Shown: piece by piece, positions 11,136-22,355 of the stretch
Layout of the letters: every line of letters starts with the position of its first letter
Position numbering within the stretch: position 1 is the stretch's first letter
Assembly: GCA_030374805.1 (NCBI GenBank)
Contig: JARGSG010000128.1
Location: 1-64,000, forward strand
Length of the DNA stretch: 64,000 nucleotides
Direction of reading: 5' to 3'
DNA from: Gracilaria gracilis
Taxonomy: Eukaryota; Rhodophyta; Florideophyceae; Gracilariales; Gracilariaceae
The notes under the pieces: generated by a model
Seen by the model: only the letters and a program-made list of their open reading frames with translations
Database searches by the model: none
Told to the model about the DNA's origin: nothing
Translations under genes and position numbers: made by a program

Positions 11136-12406
11136 CTTGTCTACCTCAAATTGCTCTTCTTCTCTGGCCTTGGGCCCTGCCCTGTACGGATGTTGGGCTA
11201 CTGGCCGAGAGTTCGGAAGGAGATCAATCCTATGTTTCGTGGTATTTATCTCTCCAAGAGAACCATCCTACATTGTGGTGAATTCACGAAGCATATCACG
11301 CTGTCACTTGCGGTGTGTCTTCGGAACATGTCCTAGGTCGAGTTCTTCCAATTTCTTAACTGGGTCCAATTGGTCGTAACTCGTCGAAACGCGTGCCTTC
11401 TCTATCTTAGTAGGTGACTAGCCCGAAGGACTCGGCGTTGGAGGCGAGTGAGATACAGACTCCTCCCCGTCCTTAGAGTGAGCGATTCCGAGCACATCGG
11501 TAGCAGTCATCTTTGTAGGTACCAACGCAATTGGATGTGGCATAACCGAGCCAATCACTTGGTTCTTCACGGATTACTAGGTTGTGTTGCCCAGAGTGGC
11601 TATCAACACGTAAAACGGATTATTCGGTTCCACTTGGACGACTCCATTAGCAATGGCGAGGGTATATTTGCCATATAACGACGGGATTGGCTGGACGATT
11701 CGTAAGCCGTTTTGACGGGAATTCACCTGCACCCAGACTTTAGACTCTGGAGACACGCGTGTCGCGGAGGCTATACGAAGCTCCGTAGATTCCCGAGAAT
11801 TCGGTGGGGCTTCCTGCACCACAGGAAAAGGTATACGCTTCTTGGAGAAATGCCTCAAAGGGCGACGAACAATCGGCACGGACGAACCATCTTCCATCTC
11901 AACACGCCTCTTGCGGGGCTTAATGGCATCGACGAAGTGGTCGTAGAAATCACAACCCAGAATGACTGGGGCGGCCAGAGACCGACAAACGACAAAGTCG
12001 AACTTCACCACGCATGAGGTTAAGTGGATTACCAACGCGAAGTACCAAACCGTTGACAACGAGTTGTTATTCGCGTCAGCGACCTCAGGAATGTCGCCAA
12101 GGCGAATATGTGACCGCAAGGCGGATGGTAAAGCTTTCTCAACGATGCATTTCGGACCTCCGCCGGGGTCGAAGACAGTGAAAAACGCACCGTAAGCTGG
12201 AGTGAAAGTCCAAGGTCGGCATAGACCTTGTAAGTGCGCTTGACAATCACCATAACTCTGTCCGGGAACCAGTTATTTCTCACTCGTATCCACGGTCGAC
12301 GAAGAACATCAAGGTGCTCTGAGTTCACGTCTTCGACGACCTGTTTTTCGAGAGGATTCGGACCTGGGAGCGAGACAGGGACGCCTCGGACGCCTTCAGC
12401 CTCCAC
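11136..12406 (-). pseudogene. gypsy-1 protease region and pol N-terminus
   Basis: 12029-12406 and 11577-12119 are two frames of the same region. The active site, DTGAGPN in gypsy-2, reads DPGGGPK here, so catalysis is lost. A flap-region VILGCDFYDHF motif follows, then a basic segment (KPRKRRVE) and a linker also found in gypsy-2 at 20734-21273. From 11136 to 11576 there is only broken linker sequence up to the reverse transcriptase. Confidence 0.75.
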
Positions 12407-12443
12407 TCTGGGGGCACCTCGTTAAGAGAGGAGACTCCCACAG

Positions 12444-14568
12444 TTAGTTTTTCTGAGCAAATTCCACCTGAGGCGTGTGCTCCGTGTTCTCAACCATTGA
12501 TGCCTGGACATCAGTGGCATAAGCGTCCGCAGTAGTGGTTGGATTTCCCTCGAGAGGGATACAGGGGTGAGAGTTCACCATGTTCTGGGCAATCAGAGCC
12601 GCAATTGTGCGTGGAACATCCATCTTCGCGCGGATGTACGATGCCATCGGAACGAAAGCCTTCTCCTCAGGTGAGAGGGATCCGTAATTGTCAATGACCT
12701 GTGCCCATTCACGCATGGTTAAAATGCACTGCCATGAAGTATGCTCTCGCATATAGCAGAGGTGAAAGATCAGTCCAGCGATGGCGTTGAAGTTCTGAGT
12801 ATGCGACGATCGCACCGCTGGGCGGGAAGCTTGCCAGTCAGGCCATGAGGCCCCGGTTCCACCGGTCTCATAGAATAGTCGAGGCGGTCGAACTCGGTTC
12901 GAATCTGCGCACAGATGTGTATTGTCCGGAGCCCTCTAAAACGAGGCGTCCGTGGTCGAAGGAAACTCTGTTGTCGGGATTGAAAGCACGTCACTGCGCG
13001 CAAAATGCACCTTGTCGTACTACTTATTGGAGTGTTCGTTAACCAGCATTGATGCAGACGAGGTTCCCGGTTCCAACATCAACGCTTTAGCGTGCTTGAA
13101 CCGGCTACCCGGTACTCGTGTGCGTAGCGTATCGCCTTCGGCGCGTGCATACTGCACCAGTTCCAGGTACGTAATCTTACGGTTCTAATCACGGCGACGG
13201 GCCAACAGGGTCCGTATACCCGCATCTAGTCCGTCATATAACATGGTACAACGCTCTTGAGCGGAATAAACATTGCCACAGCGTTGGAAGGCCTTGTTCA
13301 GGCTCACCGAGTAACTGGTTTCCGTCTCGCCGGAGCGTTGTTTGGTGTCTCTGAGAGCGAGGATTGCTGACCAGATAGCGGTTTCAATGAAATAAGACCT
13401 CACTAGGTACTGAATTGCTTCAGGCCAGCAACTAACCCCTCCTTCAGAAGCGCGCGATGAACCTCTTACAGAGTTGTACTGATCTTCCGCAAGTCCACGT
13501 AAAAAATAGGGCAGCGCGAGAAACGCCTGTCCTTCATTCATCCCAAAAATGTCGGCTTCCGCTACAAAGCGTGATAGAAAATCCAGCAGCAAGATGGGAT
13601 CATCACTCGTAAACAGTTGATTACGGAGCGAAAGCTGCATCCGTTTGATACAGTCTTTGAACTTCCCCCGTCCCTCGGGGAGTTCTATCCAATAAAGAGT
13701 CTTCCAAACGGTAACACTGGTATGACAACAGCTTTCTGTAGAACAGATTAGTAGACGTCAACTCCTTTTATCCAAAGTGCTTCCTTCCCTTCGAGTGGGA
13801 GCGTATCAAACCTTGGGTGGCTGATGACCGCTTGGAGCGTGACGATCGCTCACGAGGGGCTTCTTCTACCGACGAGTCGGATGAGTCAGACCCGGTTGAT
13901 CGGCGTGAGGGAAGAGAAGATGCTGAAGAATCAGAATCGTAGTTCTTCCGCTCCTTGCGTGTTTTGGATTCCCTGACCTTCTTGTCACGGTGTTAAACAG
14001 CAAGTGGCTCAGCCTCGCGATTGGCTCCAACAAGATTTGTTTGTTCCACCGTTTCTAAACGAGCGCGGAGACGGGTAAACTTCTCAGCTACGTCCTCCGC
14101 GAAATAAGTGGGCCCCCCCAAAGGTTCCAAGAGTGAGTTGACATCACCACGCAATACGCGGAGATCCTCAGAAAAGTCTTGCAAAGCAGTGTCATCCACT
14201 TTATTTCGAAGTAGCAACAACTTCTTAGCAAAGGTAGCGTAGGCAGACCGCAGAGAGCGGAGCTGCTCTTCCACAGTTGCACTGGAAATATCGTAAGTAG
14301 CCATCCTCGAACGTGTTTTTTTCTGACGGGGATCGTGGGGACCGATCCCCCAGTAAGAAGAGCGGGACCGGCAACGGCAGGAGCAGGTCTATCACCTCAA
14401 TGAGGGTTAATCAACGACGTGGGCGGAAGTCGGGTGGTCCTCGGCACAGGTTCAGTAGCCGGCATCCCTTCGGTACGAGGCCGTGAACGGGCAGGGATCC
14501 GCGACGGCAGTGGCGAATCCGTTCTTCCAGCCTGACTGCGTGTCTTTGCACGATCTGACAACGTCATG
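12444..14568 (-). pseudogene. gypsy-1 gag
   Basis: A plausible start is the ATG at 14568, followed by a basic Ser/Pro/Arg-rich N-terminus. 13993-14304 contains a predicted coiled-coil segment (EDLRVLRGDVNSLLE) matched in gypsy-2. 13185-13640 is the capsid-like Retrotrans_gag part (AIQYLVRSYF, LRDTKQRSGETE). 12444-12815 has the nucleocapsid region FHLCYMREHTSWQC, where the first Cys of a CX2CX4HX4C knuckle is replaced by Phe. The three parts are in different frames. Confidence 0.8.
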
Positions 14569-14729
14569 ACAAAATCAACTGTACACCGGGATCAATCAAC
14601 AGCTAATGAGCTGGGACCTCCAGTGGAATTCCAAATGGAGACAACGACAAAAAGAATAGCCTCAAAACGAGTGAAGTCAAGAGTGAATCTTGCGACTAAG
14701 CCTATTCGATTCTAGTTCGGGAGAATACT

Positions 14730-15581
14730 TGTATAGCAACGCCTTTGGCCGGAAAAGCGCAAGCTCACGAATATGTTCGGAATCTTCCCCTCGATAAGGT
14801 AGCACAGCGAACGGAGCACTCCGAGAATGACACAGCTAAGCCGGGTGTAAATTCGAGGTCAAACCGTCACGACAAGCGTTGGAGTGTTGATACTAGGCAG
14901 TAGTCGGTAGAGATCCACGTCTTCACACGGTCACGAGATGATTACTCGAAAGAGAGTAGCACGGCAACAACAAAGTGTCGGAAACGGGTCATTGAGAACA
15001 GGGCAAAATGAAAAACCCAAAAAAGGGGGGAATGAGAACCACCAGAGTGGGGAAGAGAGAGAGAATAAAGCAAGCCCAATAAAGGGGCGAGTATACGAAA
15101 ATAGGTCGAAACGAGACACGCAAATGGTGGTTATATTCTGAGTGCCACAATGGTGGGTAACTATACGTGAACAACACGGTCGTCATTTCACTTGGAGGTG
15201 AACAATCTGCGAAGGCGTTATAGTTAGAGCCAGAATCCCTTGCTTGGCAAAGGGCAATTTACTTGGGGAAGCAGGGCTCAACTCTCTAAGTACTGAGCTT
15301 GGCGCAACGCTGACAGTGGGTGCGGCGGGCGGAATAATCTATAAAATACCTAAGTAACAACAGCAATGCTGGATAAATTGCCTCCGACATATCCGTGCTA
15401 CACGTGTGCTATTCACACCCTCTAAGCGGCGCCTCAAGCCGTGCAATTCACGTGTAAATCTGTGGAAACGACCTCAGCGAGACGATACGCTAATAGCGGT
15501 GTAGCTCATATATATCTACTAACACATGATGCGGAAATTAACTAAATATCTCAAATCACCTCCAAGGAGTGTTTTCCTTCA
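14730..15581 (-). repeat. gypsy-1 5' LTR
   Basis: 852 bases, plus-strand start tgtatagcaacgcc and end gttttccttca, followed by target duplication CCGTT at 15582-15586. Just inside it on the minus strand lies TTCTCCCGAACTAGAATCG. This matches the gypsy-2 primer-binding region (TCTCCCGACGTAGAAGTCG) in part and is probably a decayed primer-binding site. Confidence 0.9.
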
Positions 15582-15586
15582 CCGTT

Positions 15587-17031
15587 CCCGGCTTTGCCCC
15601 ACATCTACCCAATGCTGTTCGAAGACCATTTTAAGGACACCATGGCGCTTTGCCCCACTGGAACCATGGGGCAATCCCTTTGATGGAACTTCCTACATTG
15701 AGAGTACAAGCTCTGTCTCGGAAGAAGGAATTCTTGCTCTTGAATTTGTCTCCTTTCCCTAGAAAGCACGTGAAACATGGCAGTAAAGTGCCCTGAGTAC
15801 TTAGGTTTCTCTGAAATCGGTGCAACATACGTACAAACCGCGATGTACAATATTTTTTGTGATGAGAACTTCTGTTCCCAATGAGCAAAAATTTTGTCTT
15901 TTCTGTAGTTTGCGCCCAATAAATATGTCACCACTCTATGAGAGTTGTCAAGTTTGCTTGATTCTTTGATCTGCAGGGTGTTTCACATATCGAGGTCCAA
16001 TCTTCGTCATGGCATCTCCGAGGCTTACTAAAAATTCGGCCGCAATTAAATTTATGCGTAAATTACTCGAAGAGGGCGAGATTACATGGTGAGAAGAGCA
16101 GAAAAAATTATGGAAATTATCTTGCATATTTAAAAAGCATGAACTAAAAAATTCAGGCAATGCTATTAGAACATGAGAAAATAATACACCAATTTTCAAA
16201 GTACGGCATGAACTTTTCTTTCAATTTTTAGCTCTGTATTAACCAGTTCAAGACCTGAAGACGGAGACGAAAAATCATTGGATAGACGGTTTACATCGCA
16301 TGGAACTGATTCAAACTGAATTACACCCTTTACAGAAAGAAAGCGCAAATATACAGGGGAAAGCTTTATGAAGTTTGATTACTTTAATGAAACACATGCT
16401 TATGAGAAGGTTTTGGAAGTTTTGCGGCAACTAATAAATGTAAATCTTTGCATCTAGCTTAACTGTGGGTTGAGCCCGATATTTTAGTGAAGGGAATCTC
16501 CATGGCAATCAATTTTCCTTCATGAGTAGGTCAAATTATGTTTCAAAACCAATGGTTGAAACGGAAGTCATGCATTGTAAATGGCTCTCAGGTGGTAGCG
16601 AAGATTGTTTGAGATCATATCATTCCAAAATCATTTGGTTTCAGAATGCACTAAGAAAAATGCGTCAGAAAAGCTCCGATAGTATTGAGTCGTCATGTAA
16701 AATTTGTTTACGAGTTCGAGTTCAACCGCAAATTTATAGCAAAGCAAATTTGGTTTTTACAGAATGTAGAGTCCGAATTTTGTACGTGGATCTGAAGGAA
16801 GCCGATGTCAGTGAATACTGTAAGGTTGAAGATAATGATATGTTTTACGTTTTATGATATCTTTCTAAATATTTATTCTTTGTTTTATTTTGTTGGAACA
16901 CCACAATTTCTGTCTAATGTTCCAACCTACGGCGTTGGTGCTGTCAAAATGCGCATTTAGATTTTTCTAAACTAACTGGTATACATAAATTTTTTACGTG
17001 TATTTATTGCTTCTTCCAATAAAGACCAGAG
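15587..17031. other. AT-rich interval, no recognised gene
   Basis: This is the DNA between gypsy-1 and gypsy-2. The only sizeable ORF is 16522-16857 on the plus strand (111 codons, ending VEDNDMFYVL). It is Cys-, Lys- and Ser-rich and has no family I recognise; it begins with an ATG but has no supporting context. The sequence before 15900 continues the region interrupted by gypsy-1 at 4170. Confidence 0.4.
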
Positions 17032-17036
17032 GTTTT

Positions 17037-17850
17037 TGAGGTGCAACGCGTTCTCGCGGATTCACCGCGGATGCGAGTCATATGGATATGAAGAAGCTAC
17101 ACCTCAGGGAAGGGAATTATGACTAGTTTGTCAACCCATAGTTCATGGTGGAAGGACCCCAATTGGTATTGATTATGAGTGCCGTGGCAGTGAGTAGGAT
17201 AGTACACGTGTACGTGTGCAGGCCGCCCTTCTTGGGATTACATTAGATTATTTCTATCTCTCTATATATTTAGTTATTACACTACTCTACAGGACTGCCA
17301 AACACCACTACTTAAGTGTGTGAGCTTGGGCAGTCCGGGTCAAGTAAAGACGAAAAATCGAGTTTCGGCTTCGACTGAGGAACCGCTGGTGCACGATATC
17401 CTCCTTGCGGAGAGTCCGCTCCTTGAGTAGGACTAGTCATCCACCTCGTGAAGCCGACAGCACGACTCGCCGCCCATAGTGCGCGTGTACCCAGTGTATC
17501 GGTACTATTTTTGTCGCTGTTTAACAGGTGTCACTCACCCCGATTACCGGTGTTGCTTGTTTGCCCTTGCCCCATTTGTCTTACCTGTTTTCGCGTTCTG
17601 CGGTCCACGGTACCACTCTCGTGAGGATCATCCATCATGGGTGACGTCATCGATCCACCTTACAGTGTACCTCTCCAACCCCGACTTCTCGGGTCCTTGC
17701 AACCCTCGCTTCGCTTGTCGAGACGGTGAGTCGCGATCCTACACCCGGTTCACGCACCTATCCCGTGAGGGGCTCTGTTTGCTCAGCTGCCCCACCTAGG
17801 AGAAAGATATCGGACCTCTTCGTGTGTTTTTCCCGTCTTTGTTTGCACTA
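17037..17850 (+). repeat. gypsy-2 5' LTR
   Basis: Starts tgaggtgcaacgcg and ends gtttgcacta. It aligns over its whole length to 39888-40709 with scattered substitutions and small indels. The preceding five bases GTTTT match the bases after the 3' LTR. Confidence 0.9.
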
Positions 17851-17855
17851 AAAAC

Positions 17856-17871
17856 TGGTCTCCCGACGTAG
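17856..17871 (+). promoter_or_regulatory. primer-binding site of gypsy-2
   Basis: TGGTCTCCCGACGTAG starts five bases after the LTR. TGG is complementary to a tRNA 3' CCA end, and the following bases look like an acceptor stem complement. The tRNA species was not identified. Confidence 0.55.
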
Positions 17872-18147
17872 AAGTCGTTGATCTAACACGAATAACCGGT
17901 ACTGCCAACGGATCAATCCGCGTTGAAAATTCCACTAGGAACACCGGTACTGCCAGCGGATGTTCCCTACTTCTAGGCTGTGTGAGCCTGGAGAAGTCGT
18001 TCAGACTGTAACCGAGTAATCGTTTTGCTGTCCCATATTGGATTATTGGTTAACTCTGTTGAGTGCGGATCAGTCATTTGAGGTTATTCTATTTGGTTGT
18101 TTCTACTGATTGCCCTCAGTATCGTTTTTTTTTACCCTCGGATAACG

Positions 18148-19083
18148 ATGGGCTCAGGCAGGCGGTCCCGTGCCCGTAATGATGGCCCGTCCAAACCCCG
18201 CTCGGCGGATGCTGACGTACCTCGCCGCGCGTGGTCTGTCCCTGAGAGTTCCGATGGCATCGAGAAGAAACCCAGAAACCGGAAGCCGTCATCAAAGTCT
18301 TCCTTGCCTCCCGTAGCGGAGTCTTCAGGTGCCCCGGTAAAGAGGCCGGACACTGCAGTTGCAGGTAATGATGCGCTCGTTGGCGAGTTACTGGTGAATG
18401 TTCAAACTCTTAATGCCCAGATTTCTGTGCTGCAGGGCTCTCATTCTGCACTCGCCACCGAGGTCGATTCACTCCGCATGAGAATTGATGCCGATCTCGT
18501 CGGAGGTGTATCTGAAGATTTACGTGTGCTACGAACCAATGTGAACTCTCAATTGGAGGTCCTACGTAGCTACCCAGGTTTAGTTGATGAAGTTGATTCG
18601 AAGTTTATTCGCGTTTTAGCTCGTCTCGAGACATTGGAAGGCACCATTAGAGGTGGAGAGAACGTCCCTGACACACAACCTGTGGTATCCAATCGCGCAC
18701 ATCATCGTGATCGCGCAAAGGTCTACTCCAACAGGAATGTCCATGATGCCGCCAACTCTGACTCGTCCCAGTCATCTGTTTATTTTTGCCGATCGGCGGA
18801 ATCCTCGTCTTCGGACTCGTCTACGGACGCTGACCGACACCTTGGTGCTCGCTTGTCGCACTCGCGCCATTCTACAGCCTCGCACGGTGAGGTGAGGGCC
18901 CGACAGAAGGGGAGGAAGCACTCTGGTCTGAGGGAACTGAAGCCTACTAACCCTTTATACAAGAAGCTTTTATCGTACCGGTCTTACCGTTTGGAGTACT
19001 TCGGCCCGGATGGTACACCCCTCGGTACTGGGAAGGTGAAAGGCTACATCAAAAGGATGGATTTATCGTTCTGTAACCAGTAA
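18148..19083 (+). pseudogene. gypsy-2 gag, N-terminal part
   Basis: The start ATG at 18148 (MGSGRRSRARNDG) is preferred over the upstream hydrophobic extension because gypsy-1 also begins with a short basic Ser/Arg-rich segment. The protein is basic and Ser-rich at first, then has a heptad-like segment (ELLVNVQTLNAQISVL through EDLRVLRTNVNSQLEVL) homologous to gypsy-1 13993-14304, then a Ser/Asp/His-rich stretch. It stops at 19083, before the capsid domain. Confidence 0.8.
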
Positions 19084-19255
19084 TTTACTTGAGAAGACCC
19101 AATTATGGTGTTGAAATTTCTGTCAAGCTATGAGTGAGAGACAAGTATACTTCGGATTACCGTATTTATTAAGTGGATTGGCTGAAGATCAATAAACCTC
19201 TATCAGATGTTCATCTCGTGCCTCTGAGGGAGGGGTCACCTGTTGGCCCGAAGCA

Positions 19256-20239
19256 GTGCAATACCTATTCCGTTCTTACGCGACCGGGACTGCTATTCAG
19301 GAAGCTATTCTTGCGTTACGGGATACGAAGCAACGCCCGAAGGAGACGGAGATCAAATTTTCAGTTAGACTGAACAAAGCTTTCCACCGATGTGGTAATT
19401 TTTATACCGCTAAAGAGCGTTGCACAATGTTTATCGACGGGTGGGACCAAGCGATTCGCACTCTGGCCTCCCAACGTCGTGAGGATAGGAAAAGGGTAAC
19501 CTGCCACGAGTTGGTACAATACGCAAAGTCCGAAGGAGACACGCTGCGCGTTCGCACCGGTAGCCGTATCAAGTCAAAGGCCTTACACCTTGAAGGCGCT
19601 CCGTCGTCGACTTCACTGCTGCCGCAAGAGCACTCTCGTCAAAAGGTTGATAACTTGCACTTTACACAGGATGGACTGGTTTCTGTCGCAACTTCGGAGC
19701 TCCCGTTCACCACGGTTGCCTCGTGTGAAACGGATACTCAGCTGCTGTACGCAGATCGGCCTCGCATACGCTGACCTTATGTCCCATACGCCACTGGTAA
19801 TCTCTACCAGAGGCCTGGATGGATGGACGCCCCCGTCGTAAAGGTCCAAGACAACCGAATGCCTGAGACTGCTTCCAGATTGATCTGTCACCTGTGCTAC
19901 ACCCACCGGCATCTGTCGCCAAAATGTACTCTCACCTTGAGGGAAATGCCCAAGGTTATTGTTAAGTACGAAGCCCTGACCCCGGAAGAACAGGCATCTG
20001 TACCTACGACCGCCTATTTGCGGGCGAAGACCGAGTTTCCTCGTACAATTTCGCCAGCTAATGCTATGGTGTTGTTACAATCGGGTTCTTCTAGGATCTC
20101 TGCTTCGTCGGTTCAGTCCGCTACTGCTATCCTACCCGCAGCCACGGATAGTTCTGTCACTGTTCCACAGGCCGCCCCATCGGCGACCGCCGTGCAAAAA
20201 GCTGCTCTCGTTAAAACTGATACCACCCAGGGAAACTGA
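19256..20239 (+). pseudogene. gypsy-2 gag, capsid and nucleocapsid part
   Basis: 19256-19774 matches the gypsy-1 capsid piece (RDTKQRPKETEIKFSVRLNK, NKAFHRCGNFYTAKERC). 19823-20239 carries CHLCYTHRHLSPKC, a perfect CX2CX4HX4C zinc knuckle for RNA packaging. A PEEQASVPTTAYLRAKTEFP block follows, also found in gypsy-1. The two parts are in different frames. Confidence 0.85.
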
Positions 20240-20337
20240 GTGGGGAAGTTTCAATTATAGAGGCGCCCGAGTCGAAGTTATAGGCGCCGGAGGCGTCACA
20301 GCCTGGCTCCCTGGTCAAAATCCTTTCGAGAAAATCC

Positions 20338-21273
20338 TTGACCATCTCAGACGTGGACGCTACCACCATTGGTGTGTTGCGTCGCCCGTGGATGGGGTAT
20401 AGGAACAACTTGAGCCCGGATCGAGTAATGGAGATGGCCAAGCGAAACTACAAAGTTTTCGCAGACATTGGCCAATCCACCCAGTGTATGGTGCGCCATT
20501 TGTATATTATGGATACAGGTGCTGGCCCCAATTTTATTTTTGAATCGTTACTACCGCCGGAAGTGCGTGCCACGGTTTGTCAGAGACTCGTTATGGACGT
20601 AGCCGACGCTACAACAACCCTCTGAAGACTGCAAGGATGGTTTCACTCGTTGTGAGATTGGCAACTGTGTCGTACAGCTCGAGTTCATCTTCTGTAAGAC
20701 GATAGCTGCCCCCGTTATTTTGGGATGTGAATTTTGCGACCGATACTCGAGGTTATACGCCCGCGCTCGCGAGAAGTTGAATTGGGGAATGGTTCGGTAG
20801 TACCGATTGTTTATCGCCCGCCTAGGCATTTCTCATCCAAATTGGTACCCCTCCCAGCCCCCCTACAGGATTCGTCACCTCCGAAGGAGGCGCCGAAGCC
20901 ACGTGTTGCACGTTCGGTGGCAATCCCGCCAGAGTCACAAGTGATGGTCAACGTTACAGCTGCACCCCTAGGTCTAGGGGCTGTTCAAACACTCACCTCC
21001 TTATACGAAAAGAATCAGCTTGCTCTGCCAAACGGGGTCGTGCAGATATCTGGTGGCCACCTTTTTCAGGTTTTGATAGACAACTTTTGGCAAGAAGCCC
21101 GAATACCTAGCGAAAACCAAGTCGTTGGTACTGTGCTTTCACACCCTAGAGCGTTAATCCCTACAAAGAGGTCTGCCGCCGAAGGACTCGGGATCGTCGA
21201 ACCTGCAATTGCAAGGGATAAATATTCACTTAAGGAGGGGGAGGAAGAAGTCATTTCCCCCCGAGGAGGTTGA
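20338..21273 (+). pseudogene. gypsy-2 protease and pol N-terminal linker
   Basis: 20338-20625 includes the aspartic protease active site as MDTGAGPNFIFESLLP, which is intact. A frame break near 20620 leads to the flap-side motif AAPVILGCEF at about 20710. It is followed by 20734-21273, a basic and proline-rich linker with VVPIVYRPPRHFSSK. The matching region of gypsy-1 has lost the active site. Confidence 0.85.
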
Positions 21274-21681
21274 ATGCACGAACGATTCAAAAGAGAAGGC
21301 CACTCCCACGAGTTGCGAAAGGTCGACCCTGTAAAGAAGTTGGAAGAGTTAGACCTCGGCCACGTGCCGGAGTCTCATCGCCAGAAGTTACGCAAAACGT
21401 TGTGTGAGTTCCCAACAATTTGGAACGGATCTCTTGGAGAGATCACAACCACAGAGCACCGGATTGATTTGCTACCCGATTCGGGACCGGTTGCTCAGCA
21501 CCCGTACAGTGCAGGCTCCAAAGCGGGGGAAGAGGAGCAATTTCAAGTAGATAAAATGCTCCGCGCAGACGTGATTGAACCAGTTTAATCGCCGTGGGCA
21601 TCTCCAGTTGTACTGGCTCAGAAACCCGATAGGACCTGGCGTTTTTGCATCGACTACCGTCGCTTTAACCCAGTCACCGTA
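21274..21681 (+). pseudogene. gypsy-2 reverse transcriptase, N-terminal part before the insertion
   Basis: Contains the pre-fingers segment (LPDSGPVAQHPY), a TAA at about 21586, and then [19 protein letters not shown] with [12 protein letters not shown]. The frame runs straight into the 3-bp duplication GTA at 21679-21681. The next residues of the domain are found at 33581 onwards. Confidence 0.9.
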
Positions 21682-21693
21682 CCCAGTGAGACA
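21682..21693 (+). repeat. left terminal inverted repeat
   Basis: CCCAGTGAGACA, exact reverse complement of 33569-33580. A further shared AAAGATGT follows a few bases inside each end at unequal spacing. Confidence 0.9.
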
Positions 21694-22040
21694 ACTTGAT
21701 GTCCCAAAGATGTTCTGTAGATATCCGTATTATATGCTAAAAGAACGGCATTTTTGGACGTGCGAAATATGCGCTGTAAATATCCTATTGATGGCCTAAT
21801 GATGTGCACTAAATACATCCCGATGTTATCCCTTGGATGTCCACCTAACATGCTTTAGATGTACAATAAAATGTCCGGTGGGTATCCTACACAGTGCGTG
21901 ACATGGCATCCCAAGATATCCTGTGGATTGATCACGGATGTTCCACGGACATCCGGTCACGCGCGCTTGGAGGGCCGGTTTGGGACATGTGCAGATGCCC
22001 TGAAGATGTGTTCCGGATGCGCTTTGGATATTATGTAACA
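21694..22040. repeat. subterminal motif cluster, left end
   Basis: Many copies, in both orientations, of an 8-base word close to GGATGTCC or GGATATCC: for example gatgtccc near 21699, ttggatgtcc near 21836, aagatatcc near 21918 and ggacatccgg near 21950. Similar words occur at the other end (33400-33545). Such arrays bind the second protein of CACTA elements in plants. Confidence 0.6.
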
Positions 22041-22355
22041 ACCAATCAGGGTGGATGATTCGAATTTTGTAAAGCCAATCACGTACTGCCAATTATTGGT
22101 AGTCGGCGAAGGAAGATGTCCGTATGATACGTGTCAGATAACACAGATTTAGTACATTTGCCTCTTGTTGATCGGTGCTTTCTTTGCTTTCTGCGATCCC
22201 GACACGCGCCAAGTGGCTCCTCCCAGCAATCTACTATAACATTGTTTCGCACGCGACAACTCTCGCATACTATCCATTCCGTCGCCTAGCTTCACTTCCT
22301 TGCTCCTTCTAATGTGACCTATTCGCTAAGCACGAATTAAATAAGTTCCTTCATA

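Larger units (their letters stand above)
4170..15586 (-). mobile_element. Ty3/gypsy element gypsy-1 with target duplication
   Basis: A complete but decayed LTR retrotransposon in minus orientation. LTRs lie at 4175-5028 (3') and 14730-15581 (5'), each beginning TG and ending CA or TA. The target duplication CCGTT is present at 4170-4174 and 15582-15586. In coding order it holds gag with a damaged zinc knuckle, aspartic protease, reverse transcriptase, RNase H, integrase and a chromodomain. A long ORF then follows on the opposite strand (5256-7025). Many stops and frameshifts interrupt gag-pol. It shares its whole layout with gypsy-2 (17037-40709). Confidence 0.92.

Noticed and set aside
14706..14729. 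Possible tRNA gene beside the gypsy-1 5' LTR (ttcgattctagttcgggag)
   Set aside because: Only a T-arm-like stretch; no cloverleaf. It lies at the primer-binding position of the element.
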